DNA of 64,000 nt from contig NC_012785.1 in assembly GCF_000023325.1 (NCBI RefSeq), positions 1,054,001-1,118,000 on the forward strand, read 5' to 3'. The position numbers and the translations under genes were made by a program. This stretch comes from Kosmotoga olearia TBF 19.5.1 (GTDB taxonomy: Bacteria > Thermotogota > Thermotogae > Petrotogales > Kosmotogaceae). Shown piece by piece: positions 43,911 through 52,898 of the stretch (the first letter of the stretch is position 1; every line of letters begins with the position of its first letter). Below the pieces are notes generated by a model that was not told the origin of the DNA, made no database searches, and worked only from the letters and a program-made list of their open reading frames with translations.

Positions 43911-44402
43911 TTATTCCCCCAGTTCTTTCAAGAATTCGAATAGGGCTCTTCGTTCCGTTTCGAGCAGGGAACGTCCGAGCTCAAAACAAAATTTCTGACC
44001 CTTTGACATCGTGATTTTGTCGGTGATTTTGTTGAGTTCGCCCAGTTTGCTTTCAACCTCTCCAAGTCTTTTGTATATTTGAGAAAGCAATCCCGGGAGT
44101 TCAGTATCCGTGGCAAAGAACATCTTTAACATGAATTCATCTTTCCAGATCTGCTTTTTATATGGTTGTTTTATCCAGCTATCCAGTGTGTTCCTGCCTT
44201 GTTCTGTTATACTGTAGATCTTTTTTCCTTCGGATTCCTTAATTTTTACCCAATTCTTCTTTTCCAGCCTTGCCAGAGCCGGATAAAGCCCTCCAAAACT
44301 TGCCGTCCAGAAATTGCTTGTGGATACATCGATATTTTTCTTCAGCTGATAACCGGTCATGGGCATTATTCTCAAAAATCCTAGAATCACGTAATCAAGC
44401 AA
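43911..44402 (-). CDS. PadR-family transcriptional regulator
   Basis: A 163-residue regulator. The winged helix is the classical PadR one: DYVILGFLRIMPMTGYQLKK, NFWTASFGGLYPALARLEKK, and the wing GKKIYSITEQG. A C-terminal coiled-coil dimerisation part follows (VESKLGELNKITDKI). TTG 44402 behind GAGGTGG is chosen; a 119-codon upstream extension is open but does not look like protein. A 17-bp palindrome lies 17 bp upstream, which fits autoregulation. It is divergent from a broken aldo/keto reductase. Confidence 0.88.
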   Translation of the reverse strand: MLDYVILGFLRIMPMTGYQLKKNIDVSTSNFWTASFGGLYPALARLEKKNWVKIKESEGKKIYSITEQGRNTLDSWIKQPYKKQIWKDEFMLKMFFATDTELPGLLSQIYKRLGEVESKLGELNKITDKITMSKGQKFCFELGRSLLETERRALFEFLKELGE

Positions 44403-44418
44403 CGTAACCACCTCTCTG

Positions 44419-44435
44419 TATATCGAATCGATATA
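44419..44435. promoter_or_regulatory. Candidate PadR operator
   Basis: TATATCGAATCGATATA is a perfect 17-bp palindrome (odd centre) in the divergent gap. It is followed by TATATATATT. It overlaps the expected promoter of the PadR-CPBP operon. Confidence 0.6.
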
Positions 44436-44549
44436 TAGATTATATATATTTATGGTTTCTTTGTCAACCTTACGAGTGCATTGGTTGAAAAATGCAGTGA
44501 AAAGATGATATTCTGAACACGAAATACTTAGATGTTTTTTGGTTAAGAG

Positions 44550-45298
44550 GTGGTTGCAGTAGTATACACAACAGCAGGGGATCTTACAGTTTCGCGTATA
44601 GGAGTAGGGTGCTATGCGCTGAGTGGAGTATATGGAAGAAAAGATCCGGACACTTTCAGGGTGATGTTGAAGAGAGCGCTCGAACTTGGGGTAAACTTCT
44701 TTGATACTGCAGATACATATGGTGATGAAGCTGAAGAGCTTTTGGGTGAAGTCCTTCAACCAGTCAGAAAGGATGTCATAATTTCTACTAAGAAAGGAAC
44801 ATCGATCCCCTTTTCCAGAGAGAACGCTTTAAGTCAGCCTTGAGAATACAGAAGCAGCTTGAGAAAATGGGGGAAAAGTATGGAAAAAGCTCGGTTCAGA
44901 TGGGAATAAACTGGGTTCTTTCTCACAAAGAAGTGATGACCGCCCTGATCGGCCCGTCGAAAATTGAACATCTTGAGGAAAATCTCGGAAGCTGTGGCTG
45001 GAGAATCGATGAGGAAGATCTAAATGTTTTACAGAAATTATTTGAGGACGAAGAAAAACTTCTCAAAAAAGCAAACGTACAACTGGTGAAAGAGATAATT
45101 TCAACCCCCGTAACCGATTCCGGGCGCGCCTTTAGTGATCTTATATATGCAATTGAGACAGCGATCATCATGTCATTAGCCGATGAAAATGAATTGGTGG
45201 CTGTTTTCAAAGAAATATATAAAATGAAAGATGACCTTTCGTCCGAAAAGCTTGAAAAATATAGAAAGGTATTGTCAGAACTTATAACCCTTGACTAA
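44550..45298 (+). pseudogene. Aldo/keto reductase gene with internal deletion and frameshift
   Basis: The first 97 codons encode the N-terminal part of an aldo/keto reductase (SRIGVGCYALSGVYG, NFFDTADTYGDEAEELLGE with the catalytic Asp and Tyr, RKDVIISTKKG) and stop at 44843. The C-terminal part resumes in another frame from about 44819 (LEKMGEKYGKSSVQMGINWV, SHKEVMTALIGPSKIEHLEE). About 130-150 residues of the barrel, including the catalytic Lys/His region, are missing. An unusual 75-residue helical tail follows. The enzyme cannot be active. Confidence 0.82.
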
Positions 45299-45336
45299 TT
45301 TTTCTTATTTATTGGTTATAGTTGCGATACTATGTT

Positions 45337-45369
45337 GAACAAACCCTCACATGCTTTAATACATGAGGG
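45337..45369 (-). terminator. Terminator of the sugar-utilisation operon
   Basis: On the minus strand CCCTCATGTATTAAAGCATG closes with TGAGGG and is followed by TTTGTT. It lies about 30 bp past the glycosyltransferase stop. Confidence 0.7.
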
Positions 45370-45398
45370 AAGAATAGTAATATTTTTTGAGTCAAAAG

Positions 45399-46556
45399 TT
45401 ATTCGTTCTCATATTTTATGAAGTGCCATAACTGGAGTCTTTCAAGATATTGGGTGATGGTTGATTTTTCGCCGGCGCTGTGGGTATATGGAACGGCAGC
45501 GTTTTTCATACATTCAGCAAATGCCTCCTTATCACCCTCAGCGAGGTATCTTAAAGCCATCATCCTGCTGTGTTCAAGAATTCTGTCGTCAAGATCCTCT
45601 TTCATGAACACTCCCGGATAGGGTTCAAGTTCCTGGAAAGCGACCTTTTGTACGCGTGTTTCCTTAAGATGATCTTTGTATTTTTCTCTTAGGTACAAAA
45701 ATCTTAGTATATCCTTGCGTGCCTTTTTCCAATCAGGTGTTTTTTTATCGGGAGGCAGGTGCTTGATCCTCAGTTTTTTGTCGAAGTAGAAACGGTATCC
45801 AAGCATTCTCGCGTTCAAGACGTAATCCATATCTTCGCCACGGTGTATCTCCGGATCGAAACACACGTTGAGCATAAGCTCACGCGTCATGACCATGTTA
45901 CCTCCAAGCGCAACCATGGTAGGAGAAAAACGATAATCGGATGTCATCAGGCGGTTGAAGGTTTCATTGAATGTTTTATCTTTAGGCCACCACTTGAGTT
46001 CCCAGAATCTTGAGAAACTGGGCCTATTTTGTACGTAATATCCTGCTTTTCCGTAGATGACACCATTGTCTGGGCCTCTTTCAAGTAACCCTTCCAGGGC
46101 TATGTCAAAGTAATCTTCATCTATCAGGATCTCATCATCGTCAAGGAATATTCCGGCTTCGGCGCCTGTATCGATAGCTGCCAGAAGACAGATGTTTCGG
46201 ATCTGGGCGTATCCGACCGGTTCTATCAATTGGTCTATTTCATCTGAAAGACTATTGCTTTGCTTAAGTTTTTCAAGCCAGCTGTACGAGCATAGTTTAA
46301 TATCCATTCTTTCTTCAAACGGTTTGATATAATCGCGGAGATACTCTTCCACTTCTTTTCTCAGGCATTTTTTATTTGCCACGCCTACAACCCTGACGGG
46401 AATGCTCCCGCATCTTATTTCTTCAAACTCGCTAAGATTGTCAAGAAGCCTTGCGAGGGTTCCAGCAGTTCCTAAAGGTGTTGGGTGATCGAAGATAATT
46501 TCTTCGCTGCCATCTATAGGCCCCCAGTAGGTCGGTATAACGACACAGGCTTTCAA
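45399..46556 (-). CDS. GT-A-type glycosyltransferase
   Basis: A 385-residue nucleotide-sugar transferase, soluble. The start is MKACVVIPTYWGP from TTG 46556, 8 bases after GGGAGG. The metal-binding DxD is GIFLDDDEILIDEDYFD near residue 143, and ALGGNMVMTRELM and HRGEDMDYVLNARMLGYRFY follow. These resemble family-2-like enzymes. The C-terminal 100 residues are a charged helical extension. It is the last gene of the sugar operon and may transfer a sugar to a small acceptor or glycan. Donor and acceptor are not determinable. Confidence 0.8.
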   Translation of the reverse strand: MKACVVIPTYWGPIDGSEEIIFDHPTPLGTAGTLARLLDNLSEFEEIRCGSIPVRVVGVANKKCLRKEVEEYLRDYIKPFEERMDIKLCSYSWLEKLKQSNSLSDEIDQLIEPVGYAQIRNICLLAAIDTGAEAGIFLDDDEILIDEDYFDIALEGLLERGPDNGVIYGKAGYYVQNRPSFSRFWELKWWPKDKTFNETFNRLMTSDYRFSPTMVALGGNMVMTRELMLNVCFDPEIHRGEDMDYVLNARMLGYRFYFDKKLRIKHLPPDKKTPDWKKARKDILRFLYLREKYKDHLKETRVQKVAFQELEPYPGVFMKEDLDDRILEHSRMMALRYLAEGDKEAFAECMKNAAVPYTHSAGEKSTITQYLERLQLWHFIKYENE

Positions 46557-46586
46557 AAACTGCACCTCCCAGACTCACTAATTTGT

Positions 46587-47948
46587 TTATAATGAAATTT
46601 TTCCGGCGATAAAATCACGGTAAAAATAATAACTGGCCTTGGGGATTCTTTTGAGTCCATTGTTTCTATCCACATACACCAATCCAAATTTCAGCGTATA
46701 ACCACTTGTCCATTCGAAATTATCGAGCAACGACCACACAAAATAACCCTTGATGGGTATTCCAGAGTCAACGGCTTTTTTGAGCTGAACAATGTGTTCT
46801 TTCAGAAAAATAATTCTCTCTGTATCCTCGAGCTTTCCTGAAGCAACAGGAGAGTCGAGGTCCATACCATTCTCCGTTATGTAAATTTGTTTGCTGTCGA
46901 AGTTTTTGTGAATTTTCTTGAGTACGAGAAAGAGTCCACATGGATAGATCTCAGCTCCCCGTCTGGTTGCAGGAAATTTGGGAGATGCCTGAGCAAAGCC
47001 GAGAAGAGAATTATTTGATTGGATTGCAAGTGCTCTGGTATAGTAATTAATTCCCCAGAAATCCTGCTCTGCAACGATGTTGTCCATATCATCCGGTTCC
47101 ATCTCTGGTGCCCAACCACGTTTTTTGAGTTCCAGCATGAGTTCTTCAGGGTATTTTCCGCTTACGGGTGGTAGATAAAACCAGTCGTTATAGAATTGAT
47201 CAAGCAACAGTGCTGCTCTTTTATGTTCAGGAGTATCTTCTATTGGTTCCACGTATATCGATGAATTAGAGATGCCAATTTTTCCATCTGGTATCTCCTG
47301 CTTCATTATTTTTGTTGCACCAGCATGAGCTAAGAGCAGGTGATGAGCAACCTGAAAGGAGTCTTTTGGAGACTTTCCCTTTCCTGGGGCTGCCTTCCCA
47401 TCGATGTAACTCCGATGAGAGATTCTTAGAGGTTGATTCAACGTTATCCAGTACTTTACGCGGTCTCCAAACTTTTTGAAGAGAAAATGAGCGTATTCTA
47501 AGAAATAGGATATTGTCTCTCTTGATTCCCATCCACGGTGCTCTTGTTGAAGTTTCAACGGAAGATCGTAATGATAAAGGGTGAGGAAGGGAGTTATGCC
47601 GGCTTCAAGCAGATTGTCAATAAGTCGATCGTAAAAATCCAGGCCGAAAGGATTTGGTTTTCCATAGCCGTCTGGAAATATTCTTGGCCAGGAAACGGAA
47701 AACCGATAAGCGTTAGCTCCTAAATCTTGCATCAAAAAAATATCCTCTGTGTACCTGTGATAATGGTCACAGGCAATCATACCACTTTCGCCGTCAACTA
47801 TGTTGTCCTTATATTTAGTATATTCAGTCCAGATAGAGGGTCCCTTTCCGTCCTCGAGATCTGCTCCTTCTATCTGGTAAGAAGAGGAAGCAACTCCCCA
47901 TAAAAAACCTTCCGGAAAATCTTCTGCGGAAACCCTGTTTTCAGGCAA
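46587..47948 (-). CDS. GH1-family beta-glucosidase-like enzyme with Gln at the acid/base position
   Basis: A 453-residue TIM-barrel protein of normal GH1 length with no signal peptide, so it is cytoplasmic. GFLWGVASSSYQIEGA is at the N-terminus. The nucleophile is intact (YITENGM, Glu359), as is LLDNFEWTSGY near the end. The acid/base motif, normally T-x-NEP, reads TLNQP (Gln172, codon CAA at 47435-47433). Plant myrosinases have the same Glu-to-Gln change. Normal O-glycoside hydrolysis should be poor; a good leaving group, an external base or transglycosylation could rescue it. It overlaps the GT4 gene by 8 bp. Confidence 0.88.
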   Translation of the reverse strand: MPENRVSAEDFPEGFLWGVASSSYQIEGADLEDGKGPSIWTEYTKYKDNIVDGESGMIACDHYHRYTEDIFLMQDLGANAYRFSVSWPRIFPDGYGKPNPFGLDFYDRLIDNLLEAGITPFLTLYHYDLPLKLQQEHRGWESRETISYFLEYAHFLFKKFGDRVKYWITLNQPLRISHRSYIDGKAAPGKGKSPKDSFQVAHHLLLAHAGATKIMKQEIPDGKIGISNSSIYVEPIEDTPEHKRAALLLDQFYNDWFYLPPVSGKYPEELMLELKKRGWAPEMEPDDMDNIVAEQDFWGINYYTRALAIQSNNSLLGFAQASPKFPATRRGAEIYPCGLFLVLKKIHKNFDSKQIYITENGMDLDSPVASGKLEDTERIIFLKEHIVQLKKAVDSGIPIKGYFVWSLLDNFEWTSGYTLKFGLVYVDRNNGLKRIPKASYYFYRDFIAGKISL

Positions 47949-49113
47949 GATTGCTCAACGTCCTTTCATAGATTTCTTCTATCTGGTTTGTGATGGCTTC
48001 CCAGGAGAAGCTTTTCTCAACGGTTTTTCTACCTTCTAGTGCGAGTATTTCAGCTTTTTTATAATCAGACAATATGTCATTTATAGCGTTCGCGAGTTCT
48101 TCAGGGTTGTTGGGGTTAACAAGTATCCCGTTTTCTCCGTTTCTTATAACAGAAGGAATGCCGCCAATATTAGAAGCGACTACCGGGGTCTTTGCAGCCA
48201 TTGCTTCGAGTATTACAAGTCCGAGGGCTTCTGGCCAGACCGAGGGTACACAAACCACGTCACTGTGGATGTAGAAATCGATGATCTTCTTTCCCAGATA
48301 CGGCAGAAAGCGAATGTTTTCACTGTCAGAAGCCATTTTTTTTAAGGTGTTTTCATAGTTTCCGTTTCCACTTATAACCACCACAACATCTTTTCCAAGA
48401 TGTTTTTTAGCAGCCTGGATAAGAACTTGAACACCTTTTTCCTTTACAAGTCTTCCAACGAATAACACGATTTTCTTTCCTTTGAGGTTGTATTTCTCGT
48501 CGAAATCTTTTTTACGCATTGAAGGAAGCGAGAACTTCTCAATATCAACACCACCTGGGATGATATAACTTTTCCAGGAACTTCCAAACATCTCCTTAAA
48601 ACCGTCAAGAGGAGAAGTGCTGACGGAGATCACATCATTAACACATTGAAGTCCTGCTTGCACGAGAGAGCGCATTCTTGGATCTCTCTGGCAAAGATAG
48701 ATCCCTGTTCCGTGTAACGTGACTACGACAGGGATCTTGAATACTGAGGCAACAAGGCTTGCGGGAAAAATCCATGGACCTGCGTGTTGTACATGTATCA
48801 GATCAGGTCGTTCTTCAGCTATAAGGTTCAAAAGTTCATTGATGTACAGGTGTATGATTTTGGAAACTTTCTCATTACTGAGTTCTGCAAAACTTACAGA
48901 ACGTACAGTAGGATGATTTGTGAACACCGGCACCGGGGATATTTCTATGTTTCGTGTATAGAAAGGTTTTTTGGTAACCATTGGTCCCGGATATAATACG
49001 GTTACCTTATGGCCCCGAACAGACAGTTCGCAAGCGAGGTTTTCAGTATATGTGCCGCTTCCAGAGCCTTCAAGGGGCACTGAGTGTAATAGCAACACCT
49101 TCATCTTTTCCAC
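47941..49113 (-). CDS. GT4-family glycosyltransferase
   Basis: A retaining GT-B glycosyltransferase of 390 residues. The N-terminal domain begins MKVLLLHSVPLEGSGSGTYT. The C-terminal donor domain has KKIVLFVGRLVKEKGVQVLI, PSVWPEALGLVILEAMAAKT with the conserved Glu-x7-Glu pattern, and VASNIGGIPSVI. Homologues include sucrose, trehalose and glycolipid synthases. Its place directly behind the ABC permease genes suggests it handles the imported sugar or stores it as a solute; this is inference. Confidence 0.86.
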   Translation of the reverse strand: MEKMKVLLLHSVPLEGSGSGTYTENLACELSVRGHKVTVLYPGPMVTKKPFYTRNIEISPVPVFTNHPTVRSVSFAELSNEKVSKIIHLYINELLNLIAEERPDLIHVQHAGPWIFPASLVASVFKIPVVVTLHGTGIYLCQRDPRMRSLVQAGLQCVNDVISVSTSPLDGFKEMFGSSWKSYIIPGGVDIEKFSLPSMRKKDFDEKYNLKGKKIVLFVGRLVKEKGVQVLIQAAKKHLGKDVVVVISGNGNYENTLKKMASDSENIRFLPYLGKKIIDFYIHSDVVCVPSVWPEALGLVILEAMAAKTPVVASNIGGIPSVIRNGENGILVNPNNPEELANAINDILSDYKKAEILALEGRKTVEKSFSWEAITNQIEEIYERTLSNLA

Positions 49114-49941
49114 CTAACCCTTTAATCCCGTAGAGGTTATTCCTTCGATGAACTGTTTTTGCATCAAGAGGTACACTATGAGTATCGGTATAACCGAAAC
49201 AACTGCTCCTGCTAGAAGATAATTCCATTGAGCTGAGTATTCACCCTGGAAACTTGCCAGAGCGAGAGGAAGGGTGAACTTTTCCCTTGTATTCAAGTAT
49301 ACGAGAGGTCTCAAGAGGTCATTCCAATTTATCAGGAACGAAATTATGAACAATGCTGAGAGTGGTGTCCTTGCGAGAGGGAGGAATACGTTCCAGTAAA
49401 CCCTGAAGGGGCTTGCACCGTCGATTACGGCGGCTTCCTCCAGTTCCATTGGTACATTTTCGTAGAAACTTCTCATTAAAAATATACCTGTAGAACCAAC
49501 AAGGAAAGATGGAACAATCAGCGGCAGATAGGTATCTATCCAACCAAAAGACTTCATTAAAAGAAATTCAGGTATAATAACGACCTCAACGGGAACCATC
49601 ATTGTCGCTAGAATAAGACCGAAGAATAATTCCTTTCCTTTGAATTTCATTCTCGCAAAGGCAAACCCTGCAATTGAACAGGTAAACAACTGTCCTAAAG
49701 CTGCCGTTGTTGCGACAAATAAACTGTTTAAGGTGAATTTCAAGAAATTGAACCTTGAGAATATGGTCTTGTAATTGTCGAATGTTGGTTGGCTGGGGAA
49801 GAACTCTGGTGGGTATTTATAAACAGCGCTCAAAGGTTGTAACGATGTAATAACCATCCAGTAAAATGGAAAAATCATCACAATAGCGATAGTTATCAAC
49901 AATATATAAAGAAATATCTTTCTTAATACGTTCCCTACCAT
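49114..49941 (-). CDS. Sugar ABC transporter permease (MalG-type)
   Basis: A 275-residue inner-membrane protein with six helices. The EAA loop is visible as ELEEAAVIDGASPFRVYWNV near residue 175, and the C-terminus is the typical QKQFIEGITSTGLKG. It pairs with the MalF-type permease 9 bp upstream and the binding protein beyond. No ATPase gene is in the operon; a shared MsmK-type ATPase elsewhere probably energises it. Confidence 0.92.
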   Translation of the reverse strand: MVGNVLRKIFLYILLITIAIVMIFPFYWMVITSLQPLSAVYKYPPEFFPSQPTFDNYKTIFSRFNFLKFTLNSLFVATTAALGQLFTCSIAGFAFARMKFKGKELFFGLILATMMVPVEVVIIPEFLLMKSFGWIDTYLPLIVPSFLVGSTGIFLMRSFYENVPMELEEAAVIDGASPFRVYWNVFLPLARTPLSALFIISFLINWNDLLRPLVYLNTREKFTLPLALASFQGEYSAQWNYLLAGAVVSVIPILIVYLLMQKQFIEGITSTGLKG

Positions 49942-49950
49942 GTGACCACC

Positions 49951-50823
49951 TCAATACTGATATTTGACCCAGCGGGATCTGTATTTGAAGTTGATGTAAG
50001 TTATCGTTCCAACTATTACGAGTAGCACTGTGGCTACACTTGATGCGTAACCCATTTGGAATAACTCAAAGGCGTTTTGGAAAACGTAATAAGACAGCGT
50101 TGTAGACGAAAAGCCTGGTCCACCTTTAGTCATTGTATAGACGATTTCAAAACTCTTGAAAGAATCAATTGTCGACATTATCAAAACAAAAAACATCGTT
50201 GGGGTAATCAGTGGAAGAGTGATATATCTGAAAACCTTGAATTTACTCGCGCCATCGATTCTTGAGGCTTCTATAAGAGTTCTGGGTATATCCTGAAGTC
50301 CCGCAAGGTAGATGATCATATAGTAACCAACCCTCTTCCAGGCGTAGACGAAGGCGACAACAAAGAGAGTGTATCTGCCATCGGACAACCAGGAGGGAGG
50401 GTCATCAACACCTAATGACCTTAAAACAAAATTTAGAAATCCTATGTCAGTACTGAATATCCACTGCCATACAATGGCTATTGCGACGGTAGAGGTTATT
50501 ACAGGTGCAAAGTACATCACCCTGAACACAGTCGTTCCCTTCAAACCCTGATTCAACAGAACAGCCAATAGCAGCGAGAACACGAGTATGCTCGGGACAA
50601 ATATAGCGCTGAAAAGCAGAGTATTCCCAAATATTCTCCAGAAGCTGGGAGATGTGAACAGATCGATGAAATTCTCCAAGCCGATCCATTCCGGTGATCC
50701 GAAAGGACTCCAATCAGTAAAAGACATACCTATGGCCATAGTGATGGGACCCAGCCTGAAAACAAAAAGGCCGATGAGGGCCAGTAGGATGAACAGGTAA
50801 GGTACGTACCACTTGTATTTCAT
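49951..50823 (-). CDS. Sugar ABC transporter permease (MalF-type)
   Basis: A 290-residue permease with six helices (YLFILLALIGLFVFRLGPIT is the first) and the EAA motif IPRTLIEASRIDGASKFKVF. It belongs to the carbohydrate-uptake CUT1 group. It is preceded by a hairpin terminator/attenuator that separates it from the binding-protein gene. Confidence 0.92.
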   Translation of the reverse strand: MKYKWYVPYLFILLALIGLFVFRLGPITMAIGMSFTDWSPFGSPEWIGLENFIDLFTSPSFWRIFGNTLLFSAIFVPSILVFSLLLAVLLNQGLKGTTVFRVMYFAPVITSTVAIAIVWQWIFSTDIGFLNFVLRSLGVDDPPSWLSDGRYTLFVVAFVYAWKRVGYYMIIYLAGLQDIPRTLIEASRIDGASKFKVFRYITLPLITPTMFFVLIMSTIDSFKSFEIVYTMTKGGPGFSSTTLSYYVFQNAFELFQMGYASSVATVLLVIVGTITYINFKYRSRWVKYQY

Positions 50824-50842
50824 CTTCTCCCTCCCAACACGT

Positions 50843-50875
50843 TAAAAATAAGGCAAACCCCCTCAGGGGCTTGCC
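50843..50875 (-). terminator. Intra-operon hairpin between binding-protein and permease genes
   Basis: On the minus strand GGCAAGCCCC-TGA-GGGGTTTGCC is followed by TTATTTTT. It lies in the 75-bp gap inside the operon. Partial termination here would give much more binding protein than permease, as is usual in CUT1 systems. Confidence 0.75.
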
Positions 50876-50898
50876 AAAACAGGGGTAAAAGCACGAAT

Positions 50899-52185
50899 TT
50901 ACTTGTAAGCCTTTTTAAGCATCCTGTTGATCTGTTTGTCGGCTCTGGTAAAGAAGTAATCGAGAGTGATGTTTCCGTTCAATAGAGAGTCTATAAGATC
51001 GCTGAGCCCGGTTCCTTCGGCACTTCCATAGCCTCTCCAGAACTTCCAATATTTCGTGTAGAAATGCTTGGCATTTTCACCGTAATCGAGTATCAGTGTT
51101 TTGTGTTCAGGGAGTTTGCCAAAAGTAGTCCATTCATCCCATTCAGGAGAATATGCTTCACCCTTGTAGAACGGGACTTTACCGGGATAGTAATCTTTAG
51201 CTGCACGTTCTTTTATGAGGAACTTAATGAATTCCCAGGCTTCTTCAGGATGCTTGGAGTTGGCAGCAATAGCGAGACCATCAGCCCAGGCATGCATTAC
51301 ATTTTCTTTCCAGTGTGGACCTCTGGGAATATAGGCAATATCCCAATTGAAATTAGCGGGGATGTCTTCTCTCATAAATTTGATATTCCATGTTCCCTCT
51401 GTGATCATAGCTGCCTTACCCTGCGCAAACAATATTTTGATCTTTTTCTTGTCGAGGTCATAATACTTAGGCTTTGGAGATACCTTGTAAACATTAACGA
51501 GATCGGCCAGGAACTTAATGGTGTCTTTTGCATTCTGGTTGGGTGCCCATCTCATATTTTCTCTGTCAAGGTAATCACCGTCATTCTGAAGTATCCAGCC
51601 ATCAAATACTGCATAACGGCTGAAGAAAGCGTAACCCCATATATCGATCTTTCCATCACCATCTTCATCGATGGTTAAAGCTTTGGCTCTTTCGAGGAAA
51701 TCTTCCCATGTCCAATCTTCGGTTGGATAAGGAACACCGTACTTATCGAAGAGATCCTTGTTGTAGTAAAGAACACTACCGACCCATGCGAAAGGAACAC
51801 CGTAATATTTTCCACGTATATTGAAGCTTGATTCGAGTACGCTCCAGAAATAATCTTCCTTGTTGAAGTCTCTCAAAATGAGACCGGTAAGGTCCATTAG
51901 AGCCCCCTGATCGGCGAGATCTTCAACGGAGTTTGGATGCATGGCCATGACATCAGGCAGGGATTTAGCTGCAGCCATAGCAGCAAGCTTTGTCCAGTAA
52001 CTCGATGGGGGAAGAGCGGTCAACTCGATCTTAATTCCAGGATGGGTGGCTTCAAATCTTTCAATCATTTCCTGTTCTTTGTCACGGAAGTTTGGATCCC
52101 AGAACCAATACTGCAAAGTAACTTCACCGAGAACCGCAACGGCAAGAACAACCAGCACTAAAGCCAACAACAAGCCTTTCCTCAC
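50899..52185 (-). CDS. Sugar ABC transporter extracellular binding protein
   Basis: A 428-residue family-1 solute-binding protein. GTG 52185 follows GAGGAGTG. The signal peptide is KGLLLALVLVVLAVAVLG with no lipobox Cys. The mature part starts EVTLQYWFWDPNF and has ATHPGIKIELTALPPSSYWT, SLPDVMAMHPNSVEDLADQG and HPEEAWEFIKFLIKE typical of the family. Many Trp and Tyr residues suggest an oligosaccharide ligand. It is directly downstream of the beta-phosphoglucomutase gene. Confidence 0.92.
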   Translation of the reverse strand: MRKGLLLALVLVVLAVAVLGEVTLQYWFWDPNFRDKEQEMIERFEATHPGIKIELTALPPSSYWTKLAAMAAAKSLPDVMAMHPNSVEDLADQGALMDLTGLILRDFNKEDYFWSVLESSFNIRGKYYGVPFAWVGSVLYYNKDLFDKYGVPYPTEDWTWEDFLERAKALTIDEDGDGKIDIWGYAFFSRYAVFDGWILQNDGDYLDRENMRWAPNQNAKDTIKFLADLVNVYKVSPKPKYYDLDKKKIKILFAQGKAAMITEGTWNIKFMREDIPANFNWDIAYIPRGPHWKENVMHAWADGLAIAANSKHPEEAWEFIKFLIKERAAKDYYPGKVPFYKGEAYSPEWDEWTTFGKLPEHKTLILDYGENAKHFYTKYWKFWRGYGSAEGTGLSDLIDSLLNGNITLDYFFTRADKQINRMLKKAYK

Positions 52186-52210
52186 AACACTCACTCCTCT
52201 CATGTATGAA

Positions 52211-52882
52211 CTAAAAAGCCCCTTTGGAGGGAACCTTTTCCAACACACCAAGATTTATCTCTTTGAGATTTCTTATAACGAAGTCCGCTTTACTGAGGAC
52301 AGATGGATTTCCAATTCCTATGCACTTCATACCAGCTCTGTGAGCGGCCTCAATACCTGCTACTGCGTCCTCAAAAACTATGCACTCTTGTGGTGATACT
52401 TCCAGCATCTCTGCAGCTTTTAAGAAAACTTCAGGATCGGGTTTTCCATTTTTAATCATATTTCCGTCAACTATGACATCAAATAGTTTTTCTATACCAG
52501 TTTTTTCAATTATCACAGATGCATTCTTGCTTACTGTTGCAAGTGCTGTTTTCAGTTTTGCTTCTCTTAAGGTTTTCAAAAACGTGATCACGCCGGGAAG
52601 CACTTCAGATTCATCTATTTTCGAGATAAACTCTAAATAATAATTGTTTTTACGTTTGGCAAGTTTCTGCTTATCTTTTTCATTTGCTTTGATACTACCA
52701 AACTTCAAAACTATATTCAAAGCTTCAAGACGTCCAATTCCTTTGAGCTGTTCACCAAGCTCAGGAGATAGTTCAAAGCCCAGCTCTCCAGCAAGCTTTT
52801 TCCATGCTAGAAAGTGATACCTAGCAGTATCAACAATTACTCCATCCATATCAAAAATACAGACAGAAAAGCTCACTGGCAA
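52211..52882 (-). CDS. pgmB: Beta-phosphoglucomutase (HAD family)
   Basis: Converts beta-glucose 1-phosphate to glucose 6-phosphate. It has 223 residues. The nucleophile motif FDMDGVIVDTARYHFLAWKK carries the general acid Asp and the substrate-binding signature of beta-PGM. IGRLEALNIVL, LATVSKNASVI (Ser/Thr motif II), Lys in IKNGKPDPEVFLKAAEML and FEDAVAGIEAAHRAG complete the set. Beta-glucose 1-phosphate normally comes from inverting disaccharide phosphorylases. No recognisable one is in the operon. Confidence 0.92.
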   Translation of the reverse strand: MPVSFSVCIFDMDGVIVDTARYHFLAWKKLAGELGFELSPELGEQLKGIGRLEALNIVLKFGSIKANEKDKQKLAKRKNNYYLEFISKIDESEVLPGVITFLKTLREAKLKTALATVSKNASVIIEKTGIEKLFDVIVDGNMIKNGKPDPEVFLKAAEMLEVSPQECIVFEDAVAGIEAAHRAGMKCIGIGNPSVLSKADFVIRNLKEINLGVLEKVPSKGAF

Positions 52883-52898
52883 ACACCATCCGTGACAT

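Noticed and set aside
44403-44759. 119-codon N-terminal extension of PadR
   Set aside because: It runs through the divergent promoter, the palindromic operator and the aldo/keto reductase start. The PadR fold begins at TTG 44402.
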